A stretch of 64,000 nucleotides of DNA from Amblyornis subalaris (Eukaryota; Chordata; Aves; Passeriformes; Ptilonorhynchidae): positions 8,966,191 to 9,030,190 of the forward strand of contig JACAXG010000013.1 in NCBI GenBank assembly GCA_018881555.1, in the 5' to 3' direction. Shown here one piece after another: positions 27,301 to 39,300 of this stretch. The first letter of the stretch is position 1. Each line of letters starts with the position of its first letter. The translations under genes and the position numbers were made by a program. The notes below the pieces were generated by a model. That model was not told where the DNA came from. It was given only the letters and a program-made list of their open reading frames with translations, and did not search any database.

Positions 27301-30300
27301 CAATTCCATGATTTCAAGGTCCCCCCTTCCTTTTTAAGAATAGTTCATGCACAACCAGGATTCCAGTATCTCCAACCCGGCATGCTGCTGAAATGAGAAG
27401 GGAACATTCAGATAGCACCAGGGCTGTCAATACATGTCACAGAAATGCAGCACAGACAAAATCTTACTTACTTTGGAGGCCCAGGGCTGTAGGCAGTTGG
27501 CATAACATCGAACAAGAAAAGCCATTTCTTAGGCTGNGGAAAAAAGTTTCCTTTCTCAAATAAGAGACACAGGGAAAAAAAATGAGAAAAATCCCTTCTG
27601 CTTTCTCTTTAAAAATCATAAACCAAAGCAGCAAATGTACATATATGCAACTTCTCAGGCTTGGATTTCACACTGAATTTGATTACAGCTTCCACTAGAT
27701 CTGAGGAGTTTTCAGTATTGCAGGGAGTTAGCAGCAGCAGCAGCAATTCCTATAAAAATGTTCCAGTTTTAACAAGCACATAAATTCAAATCAAAATGTT
27801 TCCTAGCTTCTCAAATACAAATATCCATACGTTCCTCCAGGCAAGAGGCATGCACCCAAAAAGTGCTGTTAAAATTGAATTAATTCGGAAATGGATTAGA
27901 ACTGCAGGTTAAAGCAACAATACATTAAAAAGCAAGCTATGAATTCTTCAAATTTCTTTTTTCTCTTCTAAAATGCATTTGCAAGTGGCTTATCTTCAGG
28001 TCCACTTTTCAGAAACTTCATATTCATATTGTAGATGAAATTTTGCAAAGGTTCTTCAGCATCTTAGGCGATCCAGGAATCCCACACCCTGGGATATTAA
28101 AGTTTCTTCTTTATACTCTTGTCCATCATAACTGCAGAAATTGAATTAGCATCCGGACTGTAGCTCCAGGATATATGCTCTAACAGGTTTGCACTGTGGA
28201 ATGTATTAAAAGCCTCTGCAATACAAACCCTTTTCTCTTTTGCCCCCCCCTCCTTTTTTTTAATGCAGTTTACAACTCTGCAGTGTTGCTTAGTATTCTA
28301 ATGCATCAGTCAGATAGCACAGCTAATCCACGCCTAGCTTTTCCAATTAAAACATTTCTGTAATGCCCAGCAAAACAGAACATCCATGGCTACAGCAAGG
28401 CTGACTGCTGGAGTCCTAATTCCTACTATCTTTGCTTGCTTCTCAGCAGCTCCCTCAGGAGAAGCTCCCATCGATTGGATGCTCCGCAGCAAGATGAAAT
28501 ATCTAATAAGGAGGAAAGAGAGTGGGAGGGGAACGGAGCTAAAAGGATGACATCACCTGTATAGAAAGCCTTTAGAAACTGCATTAGATCAATTGGCTAC
28601 TGGATCTGCAGATGCAGCCAACAGAGCATCTTTACTGACCTAATATAAACACACATATCAGTACAACTGCTCAGCAAACACCCTGCTCCACATCAGCTTT
28701 TATATCATTTTATCATCTATTCATGGATGTGCTGGAACTCTCATTATTTTTCTTTTTCTAAATCATTTTTTTAAATTAATCACATGTCTCTACTAACACT
28801 TTTAGCAGCATTTAAGTGGATTATTTTTCATCTCTGCATCCAAATTTAGAAATAAGTAAAATAAATATCTGCAGCCATTCACATGCACACAGATACACCC
28901 ATCATCAGCTCACAATAAAATAATATTTGCTTTTATGCATGTGTGTCACACAAGAGACTCAACACTTTTATCTCATCCTATACAATACAGAGATTTTAGT
29001 CTAGAATAAGAAGTAAATTTCTTATTGAAAGGTGATGTTTATAATCCTTATAATTTTAATGGTTTTGAAACCATGTTTAAAAGTTTTGGTGGGTGGGATT
29101 TTTCCCCCCCTCAATCAAGACCAGTTCTGCTTCTAACCCAAANTGCCTTAATTCTGCAGTAGTCAATTTAGTTTTGTAATTTCTTTTTGCAACTAAAACC
29201 TGATATATTTGAATGGAGCTTAGAGTCTTGGATGGCAGCCCAGTATGCTGGAGAGCTGCTCCAAGGAAGGCTCTCTGAGATCCCACACCTTTGAGCCAGG
29301 TCTGCCACGATGCTTTTGGTTCCTAGAAGGCAAATGACTTCTGCTACTGCGCAAGGGAGGAAAGGAGGGAGGAGACAGGGAGGGGGACAGAGGGTGCTGG
29401 TTCTGTTAAAGCCATTATTTCGTTCTCTGGATCATTTATTTCATCTGCAAGAAGGGGCACTCTCTGTTGCCGTTTTCCTCTTTTTGGAAAGAATTTTCAT
29501 CGCCACATCAGACTCGAGGGTAGCTCTCCAAAACAAAACTATCCCGTGATGGCCATACCTCCTGTGCGCAAAAGGAGCTGCCAAGGGGGGCCTGGTGGCA
29601 GTGTGGGCCAAAAATGCCTNTTTNTTTGTTTGTTTGTTTGCTTGCTTATTTTTGAATATTGAATCAGGCAGTTTGAGGCAATCCACAGAAAGCTCTTTTT
29701 CATCTACTGTGCCAAGGGACATGTGGAAGAAGATTCTCACGTTTTTGAAGCCAAGTTGTACCAACAGGACACCACTCTCCATCTCACACCAACAGCTCCT
29801 TAGCAGTCATCCAGGAGCTGAATTCTTCCCAGTATATAACCCAAATTATCACAGAAACACAGAATATCCAGAGTTGAAAGAGACCTACAAAGAGCATCAA
29901 GTCCAACACTCAGGATGGTAGCTGCACCCTAACCAAGAAAGGCCTTTCTTCCCCTGGTACCTTTCAAAACTATCTTAGAAGGAAAAAAATGGCATCATTG
30001 TCTGAATTTACTCAACCTCTATGAAACAACAAAAATAATAAATGCAGCCAGGGTCCATAAACANTACTGGGTTTAATTAGTATTTAAACATAAAGGACAA
30101 TCTGAACTTTATTCCTCCTCTTGCAAAATTTGCAAACACAAAGTCCATTTGATTTTTAAAAGCTGAAAGCATTGTAACTACTTTAGATTTTTACAAAGCA
30201 CTACACAGCTACATAAATAGCTGTTTCTTTTACTGCTTTTTCAATACTGAACAATAGGTTGGATATGCCAGCTTCATCTTACACACTACTGTATTGCATC

Positions 30301-33300
30301 TTTGCNAACAATTCATAAAATCGTATTTAGAAGCATCTTAAACATCTGTAATGCTACAGTGATAAATCTTCAGCAGCAACGAACACCCAAACACTTTTAT
30401 GCAGTGTTACCTGTACTATTGTTAGCATCATCACAATTTACATCAAGCAGAAAAGAACCCACGCAGCTGAAGGAACCCTCTCCCTGCGTGCCTGCCCCCG
30501 ATAGCCACCCGGGCACATCTCCACCTCCCAGTTTCACCCCGCTGCATTGTGCAGCAAACCCAATCCACCGCGGATTTTGGCACGGATGCCATATTTTACA
30601 ACTACTGTAAACACCAGCTCAATAATGGGAACGAAATTCTATTTCCTACTAGTTTTGCCTTTAAGTGCAGATGACATCATCCCTGTGGCCGCGCCGCCAA
30701 TGAGCGCGGCGGCGGCGGCGGGGGTCCCGGGGGGCTGCAGCCCGCGCTGCGCAGCCCTGCCCGCCCAGCCCCGGGCGGGGGGAAAACCTGACCTACTTCC
30801 AGCACCCCGGCTTTTGGGGCATCCCCCCACTCNTTTCTGCTTCCATTTATTTATTTATTTATTTTATCACACGCCTCTCTGCAGCCCCAGCTCCCTGCAG
30901 CACAAGGCTGTAAGTTTTTTATAAACCGTCTGTTTGATGACAAATCTCAAAACTAGAGCAACTCTGAGATGAAAAAAAATCTGATACAAAGGCTTGGTAG
31001 TGATCACAATCGAAATTCTTGATAAGAGCTGCAGCATTGAGCAGAATCACAAACAGAAAATCACCAGTCACATTTTAAGCCAGAATCCAAGTTTTCAGAA
31101 GATCTTAAGGAAAAAATAGTCTACAATCTCTGTATTAAAGGAGGTCTTTGTTCCTTAACACTGATTTATTTCCATGCTGAAATACCACTCCATAGATTTC
31201 TCTGCATCCTTCTCTTTATCCTCCCATAATGCTACCTGAATCCTCCAGACTGTTAACCAAATCTGCACGTTCTAATTGTCTAACAAGAGTAAGTCACTGA
31301 AACATGAGATGTTTTTAAAAGGGCAGTAAAGCCTTTCATAATTTAAATGCATATTCAGTTAGGCAGGATTAGAGTCTTCCCTTGTTTAAGGACACCAGAA
31401 ACCAAGTCCTGCACAGGCGGGAAGCACCGGCAGCTGCTGGCAGAAGGTACCCCACAAGCAACACGACTTTTTCCCGATCAATCAGAGGAAGAAAAGCCCA
31501 TTGTGCAGTTCCAGCGGGGAGGACGGTGACGGTCTCAAAGCCGTCATGGCCCTGGCTGACGAGGCAGGAGCTGCCGGCATGTCAGCGAGCCGAGGGGCCT
31601 GGGGCTGCGGGCTGGGCTTAAGGACTTCTGTCCTTTTGTCCTCAGAGCCAGGCGGCCGCTGGCACACTGTCCCTGCCACGCTGTCCCCCGCAGTGCTCAG
31701 CCACGAGCAGGCACCTTCACTTGCCCCCCCATTTTGAGTCCAGCAGCTCCCGTCGCATCCTGACTCCAAGCCCATGGTGGGGGCTGGGGAAGGCAACCGC
31801 TGCTCACAAGGCGATCTGTCATTGCACACACTCAGGCAGAGATGTTTCAGGCTAAAATAATTCATTTTAATACAGTTTTCCGAGAGGGAATTGCCAAACA
31901 TAGCAGCATAATGCAGAAATATTTTAGCATTAAGGGCACCTGCATCAAGAGGTTATTTCCATAGATTTGAGTACTTTAAATCTTTTTGGACAGGCAGGCA
32001 ATGGGGAGCGAGGGGTGCAGGAGACAGAGCCAGCTGCAGCCCCTGCCATGCTGGCACAGCTCGCTGGATTCAGTGTCACTGACATGCTGCTCCTGGTTCT
32101 CCCCACCACTGAACTTCCACACCAAAAACAACCCATTGTGCTGCTGTGGCATGGTGAGCCCCTCATTAGGGCTTCTCAGGAAAAAAAGGAAAAAAAAATA
32201 CAACCTCCACCCTGTTCCTGATTCTTTTAGGAAAGGNAGGGAGGGAAAGCAGCACCATGAGCTGTTCCCCTTTAGGGTGACATTCCCTGGTGCCATCACA
32301 TCCTTACATACATCGCTTTCCACGGTAGCACTTACTAAAAGGCTGTAGAAAAATCCTACCCGAAGATCTGTAGGACTCATAAGTAGTATGAAAACACGAT
32401 CCATCCTAAGGGAAGGAGCNAGGGAGAGCGGGGGGAGAGCGGGAGAGGGAGGGCAGAGACTGTCATCATCCCTGAAGTGATGTAAGCTTCTAAATATAGC
32501 ACCAGCAACACAGAAGGAACAATAAAAAGGCACCATGGATTGAATTTCTCCACTGCTTTCGCACTACCCCGACCATCTTTTTTCAGCTGCTGTGTTAAGC
32601 AGGGAAAGGTCATCTCCTATTTGCAGCAATTCAGATTTATATGGTTTATAATACGTTTATAAATTACAGCTCTCTCCTGCAGCCCTGTCTCNGCACACAC
32701 GCTCTGCAGAGCCGGGCAGAGCATGATCCGCATCGCAAACAGGGATGACAGCACTAGGGGGGGAAGAGGGAAGCCCCCTCTGCTACAGACTCAAACAAAT
32801 AAAGTTCCTTTCTACGGTTTGAGCTGAGATGATTCATACCACGCTCCTCCCTTCCTTCCTGACATCTCATTTCAGCAAGGGGTGGGGAAGTCTGGGAAGG
32901 TCTGCAATCCAAAAATCCCTGGTGATGAAAAGGTGTGAATACCAACCCCAGAAGGGTCAGTCTGGGGGACTGAATCCACCCACNGACACTGAAAGGACAA
33001 AATTGCTAACACTCCACAGCAAAATTTCAAATTTCTCTCACTAAACATAACCTCAATCTAGTCTCCAATCTGACATCACAGCCAAAACCTAACACAGACC
33101 TACCCATGATTTCCTCAGCTGCCACCGACCTGGGAAGCCAGGTGGAGTCCTCCATTTGGAAATTGCAAAGCCCATCAAGGTATATATTTTTTCATTCCCC
33201 GAAAGTTGATATGAAAACCAATACAAAATACCACTTTTTCTTCCCTGATTTATTANAACAGCATCTCAGGTTAAACAAACTAGATTAAGACTANATAGAA

Positions 33301-36300
33301 AATAAGGTACCAGCACACNTATCACAAGAAAAAGGCTTCTGATTAAATGACCTTGAGCATAATGCATTAAACCCACAGATGAGGTTAAAAAAAATCATTA
33401 AAATGCCACTTTCAGTATCTCTTCTGTCTTCTTTCTTGAGGATTAACACCAAACTGGAAGCCTGCAAGCGGGAAGAGGTCTGACTCCTCCTACCAAAGTT
33501 CAAAATTCCTCTCTAAGCAAGGGTAATTTTGAGCAGTCCACTCTCATTTATTAGTGGTCAGTGCAATCAGTTTGAAAAACATTTGTGACACAAGCACCAT
33601 CTCACGAGCCCTTTTCTCCAGGAACAGTCCTGTGTCTGGAAAGAGTCCTACCCTGACAGACTTGTCTGGGCTCAGGCGTAACTTCATGCAGACAGCTCAG
33701 CTGCCCCCGGATTCAGGATGGGACCAGCCAGGCTCAGCACATCTTGAGTTCAGCAACAAAGTGAACAGGGAATAAAGGGGAGGGTACCAGGGCTCAGGGT
33801 CTGCAGATCCTGAGATATGGATTCCCAGATCAGCCATGCTGGGGAAGCACAGCACAGACCCTAGAGTAGCTCTGCAAAGCTTCCCTCATCAGATGGAGCA
33901 TCACAGTACAGAGATTTCTAAACTTNCTCATTTTCTGGTGAAATCCAGACCTTATCACCTTTAAATATGGAAAGCTAAGTATGTTCTGAGAAACTTTTCC
34001 CCAGCATCATTTGGGTCCCTCCCTCCACTGACGACAAAACGGCAAGAAAAGCCCAGATATGTCACGCAAGCTGAGAAACTGATCTAACAGATAAGGCAAG
34101 GGGTGAGCCAGATGCCATACTTGCACTNCACATTAGCAGTTGTGGTTTGTCAACCAAACTCTAAAGGAAACAAAATCAAAATCATGAGGACAATACAAGC
34201 ATTGTGGCTACTTTACCTCAAAGTAGAAACTTCATCACGTAACAACAAAAACTGTTAATACTCAACGANGGAAAGCAAGTCTGACTTGCAAGAACAAAGT
34301 AAGGATCAATGACAAATTAAGATACGATGATGGTCCCATTTAGTCAAGTATTNTATCTGTCAGATACATCCCTATTAAGAAAGATGCCACATATCAAATA
34401 TAAAACTGTTAAATGCTGTTAAATGTCATTAGATAGTNATCAGTTCTATGCCAAAAGCAAAGATACTCTTCTAGTTATTCGCTTGTACAGGCAGTGGTTT
34501 TCATGCCAAGTTTTTCCAAGGAAAATAGGGCATCCAAATGCTTGCATTATGCACTGACATTTTCTCATGGTGATTTTTATTGAAAATTGTTCAGGATATT
34601 CTCAGTCTCTAAGCTGGTCCACAAGGCTTATGAAGAACATGACTGAGTTGATGTGAATTTCCATATTGTAAATCAGAAATCCATTTTACCTTGAACATAA
34701 AGTNGAAAACAATGCCATCACAGTCCTTTAAAGAAATCCTTCAGTGCTATGTGACATTCAACCCTACAACTCCAACTTACAACCTTACAAGGCTAACATA
34801 CAAACTAACCCTTCACACAAGTACTTTTCTCTAAGGCAAGAGAAACCTAAACCTAAGTGAAAGGTTGAGTTGGCTACAAATGAGAGTACATCCAGGCTGC
34901 TACACTTGAGTAGAGCATATTGGGCAGAAACAGCCCAGATGGAAGATAGGAAATAAAAAACAGATCCATGCACGCTACCATCTCCCTGCATGCAGGCGAC
35001 CAGCTTGCTGGCTACTACCCTGTCGGATTCCTACAAGAAGCCACCCAATACNTTGTTGCAAGAGACTGAAACAACAATGTTAAAAACAAGGATCTGACAA
35101 AGAACTGCAGCTCATACACAGAAGATTTTTAAGTCTCCAAAAAGACCGAAATGCCTCTCTCAAGTGCAGAGCACGGCTTTTACCATTAAGCTCTGAGTGA
35201 CACAATGCAGTTATGAGCAGTGGGCACAACCCTCACACATCATTCTCCANCTAGTTTGCATAAGAGATTGTTTATAAAGAATTAATGACTTTGGAACTGC
35301 CACCCAACCCCTCAGGGTCCATCAAACCAGATATTAACTCTCTGCATGTGCTACATAAATTATTTTCTCAGGCATTTTCCAAGGAACTGAGTTAACTTCT
35401 ACCATGGTGTAAATTTGTCTATGTGGCAAAAGGAGGAGAAGGAAACAGAATACTGGTTATTGTGTGGAGAGCACAGTAATAACCATCTGAATTTTTACTT
35501 CTTGTGCTGATAATTTGCAAAATATGTAGAAGTTTTTAAAGGTTTTTCTATCACAAGAGTACATCCCTCCCACAGTACTGTCAACCAACTGTCAGCCTTG
35601 ACCAACTGAGGTCAAGGTCTGAGCAACTCTCCAGATCNATCCCAGTTAATGGAGAGGGATGTTTTCCCTGCAAAGGACAGACTGTGCTCAGGATCTGCTT
35701 CCAAACAGTTCCAGGCTTCCTGGTGAAAGTGCTCAGTTGTAAAAACACTGATGTGTTTGGACTGCAAGCAGGAAATAAGTGTAAAAATACCCACAAATTT
35801 TTCTTGAATTATCACAAAGAAGTGCAGTTCTGCTGCTCTGCTGAGCAAGGGGAAGGCAACACACAAACCTGCTGTNGGATGACCCTCAGGTCAAGGGGCC
35901 CATCATCACCCCAGCACCTGGGGAGACAGCAGCTGTACAACTGAGCGCTCAACTTCCTCGAGATGGAGAAGGGTTCAAAAAAAAGTCTTTGAGGCAAGAA
36001 TCATAGAACAGGTTATGAGNGACCTTAGAGCTCATCTTGTTCCAACCCTCCTGCCATGGGCAGGGACACCTTTCACCAGAGCAGGTTGTGCCAAGCCTTG
36101 GGTGTCCAACCCAACCTTGAAGAGCAGAAAAGATGGGTAATGAGCCCTGTTACCAACCTCACAGCGCAGATCTCCCTACCAGCAACTCAGACCTTGTTCC
36201 AGGACCAAAGCCACAGCCTGGCAGGGCAAGACAGTGTCTATNCATCTGTCCTGCAGCAGAACGATGCCACATCCCAACAGGGCAGCATCACCCCTCACCA

Positions 36301-39300
36301 NAGGCTCTCCCAGGGGCTACAAGAAGGGCTGTACACTACTGCCAGCAGTCAGATTTCAGCAAATACAGGTGTTTGCTTAAAATAAATCCTCCCCAGTTTC
36401 AGTTTGATGTAGTTTCATTTGTGCATCACTCTCAACTGCTGTTACACAGCTGCACATGTCACCTCCAAACTGAGATGATTCCTGTAATTCACAGTTTATA
36501 TATAATCTGCTTGTCAAGTCCATAAAATCTTTGGGGAAACTCCTGAATGTAAGTTAAGAAAAACAACCACTTTCATTATGGATAAATTGGGGTTGACATG
36601 TTGCATTACGTTGTTAGTTTAAAAAAAAAAAAAATTTAATCTCAAAAACACAGATTTTAACCAAAGGGCAGCATTTTCATTAAGTATTTTCATACTTTGT
36701 GCACAGCCTATTCAAGTCATTANTCGCTTGAAACTGCAGACGCTCATTAATTGGATTGGGAAACACCAGTGGTCTATGGAAATTCCTAGGAAGATTTTTA
36801 ATGTGCAGCACACTTTGAGGATTGGTGTTTTGCTAATGACCACCATAACCAGCGGCAGACTTTCAAGGAGCCCTTGAAAGTAACACTGCTGACAAAACGA
36901 GCAGACAAAATCAATATGTAAAATAAAATANGAGCAAACATGCATTTGGCAATTTTCCCCTTGCTTCCAAAAGCAGAGGNAAGTGCCTGAGGACAGCTCG
37001 GCAGACCAGGGCAAGTTCAAGATGCCGAGCATGGGTTCCCATGCTGGATGCCAGTGGGACCCTGCCAGAGGTTGTTTCCAGCTCCACCAGTGAAGCAGTA
37101 GAATCATACAATCACAGAATTGTTAAAGCTGGAAAAGACGTCCAAGATCATTAAGTTCAACCATCAATCCAGCACCACCAGCATGTTCACCATTAAACCA
37201 CATCCTCGGTGCCATATCCACACGTTTTTTGAATACTTCCAGAGATAGTGATTCCACCACTGCCCTAGGCAGCCTGTTCCAATGCTTTACAACCTTTTCT
37301 ATGAAGAAATTTTTCCTAATGTCCAACCTAAACCTTCCCTGGCTCAACTTGACACTATTTCCTCTCACCCCACCACTTGTTACCTGGGAGAACAGATCAA
37401 CCCTCATGTGGCTCCAGCCTCCTGTCAGGCAGCCGTACAGAATGGTAAGGTCCTCTTGAGACTCCTTTTCTCCAGGCTGAGCCCCCCCAGCTCNCTCAGC
37501 CGCTCCTCATCAGACTTGTGCTCCAGACCCTTCCCCAGCTGTCTGGCCTGGGAAGCAGACGCCTCTACACCATTCGTTAACAGAGCTGCTTAACCACCAC
37601 CTGATTCACAGCCTCTTCCTCCACCCCCAAAGCCCAGCCTAACAGTAATTTTCCTTTCCAGAAAGCTGGGGGCTCCATCCACGTACATCTCTTTTCTTCC
37701 ACCGGACAGTGCCGGATGCTGCATCCACACCCACGCGCCCTTTGTGTGCAGCCCACGACAAACCAAACGCACAGGGGCCCACGCAGGAAGTGAACATGCT
37801 ACAGACGCGGCTTCTTTTGATCACAGAAGCAAGCAACAGATACACAATTGCAGGAGTTCAGCAGAGCCGCAAACAGGGACAGCACGCGGGCTTTCCCACG
37901 GTCCTGTCTCCTGCATGGTGCCTGGCTAAGGGAGGCTCTGGCACATGCTCTGGAACCTGAGCACTTGTGAGCTGGGATCCCACCTAGGCCACGCAAAACT
38001 AAAGACCAAGATTAGAAAAAATCCTCATGTTGTTAAAAAACAGCATCAGGAAGAAGGAACCTGTATTATCTCTTTGCATCACACAACGCCTCCACGGAGA
38101 GATAAGGACAGCATTCATTTCTGTATCCTGTAAGTGCACTGCAAGACCTGTGGATTTCAACAAGACCTATATTTTCTTTTGATTCATAGAATCCCAGAAC
38201 AGTTTGGGTTAGTAGGGACTTTAAAGAGTATCTAGTCCCAAGCCTCTGCCATGGGCAGGGACACCTTNCANTANAACAGGTTGCTCCAAGCCCCATCCAA
38301 CCTAGCCTTGAACACTTCCACAGATGGGGCAGCCACAACCTCTCTGGGCAACCTGTGCCAGTGACTCACCATCCTTATAATAAAGAATTTCTGCCTGATA
38401 TCCAATCTAAACCTACTCTTTCTGTCAGCTTGAAGCCATTCCCCCTTGTCCTGTCACTCCAGGCCCTTGTCCAAAGTCCCTCTCCAGATCTCTTGGAGCC
38501 CCTTTAGGCACTGGAAGGTGCCCTAACATCTCCCCAGAGCCTTCTCTTCTCCAGGCTGAACAGTGCCAACTCTCTCAGCCTGTCGTTAGTTAATAAAGTT
38601 AAAATTCCATCAAGTATTTTTTGAAAGTGTCAAAAAGAGGAAGTGTGGACACAAACACAGTAAAAAGCAATGAGCTGCAAAGAGAATCATCCTCCAGCTC
38701 AAGAGCTAGTGATTTCAGCCACTCACAGATCAGCCACAGTCTCATCAAAATTAACTGATATTCCAAATAAACAGAAGCCAGTGATGCTGCATCCAGGTTT
38801 AACAAAAGGCAGCTGGAGACATGCTCTAAGTCGGTCTTACTTGGTTTAGATCAATAAAAGGTACCATTTCAGCAAATTNACCTGCTAGTTAAAAATAGAT
38901 TATAAAAGACCCACAGTGTTTTATAGCATTTAAAAAGGAAAGGATTAGTGATGGTAAAGCACCTAATGGGTTTGATCCAGTATATTGAAATGTGACTTAA
39001 TTCCCTCCAATTGTGAGATCCCCCATGCTACCTCCAGCCTCTGACAGGATTACATTAAGTAATGATCAAAGAACAAGAAACTTGCCACTCAAGCAGTCTG
39101 CAGTGACAGACTTCTCTGAAGATAAATGCTTCTACAAGGCTTCAGGACAAATTTTACATGATGCAAATATTGAGATACTGTCCGTAAAAAGCAATACTAT
39201 AATAAATCTTTTAAACCTCATCATCCTCCTACAGTAGTTTAAAAAAATTTTGTCTCTGAGAAAGGGGATTACTACTGAAGTTTGGTACCAATTTCTTTAT

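Larger units (their letters stand above)
13870..27471 (-). other. RAPGEF6 large intron, part downstream of the alternative exon (13.6 kb)
   Basis: AT-rich intron with one CR1 tail (16618-16734), a small CpG cluster at about 19848-19920 and a 10-base tandem repeat at 22176-22215. No second gene, RNA or exon is recognised. The many short open frames are scattered over all frames with Ns and show no domain. Confidence 0.85.

Noticed and set aside
30547..30924. Open frames through the CpG-dense patch (Ala/Gly/Pro-rich on both strands)
   Set aside because: Open frames are expected in GC-rich DNA; no splice donor in a phase matching the RAPGEF6 exons was found, so only a regulatory reading is offered.
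31976..32536. 186-codon open frame on the gene strand in the large intron
   Set aside because: No recognisable family, two Ns, low-complexity phenylalanine run from a T-rich tract, and no splice or start context; most likely chance.
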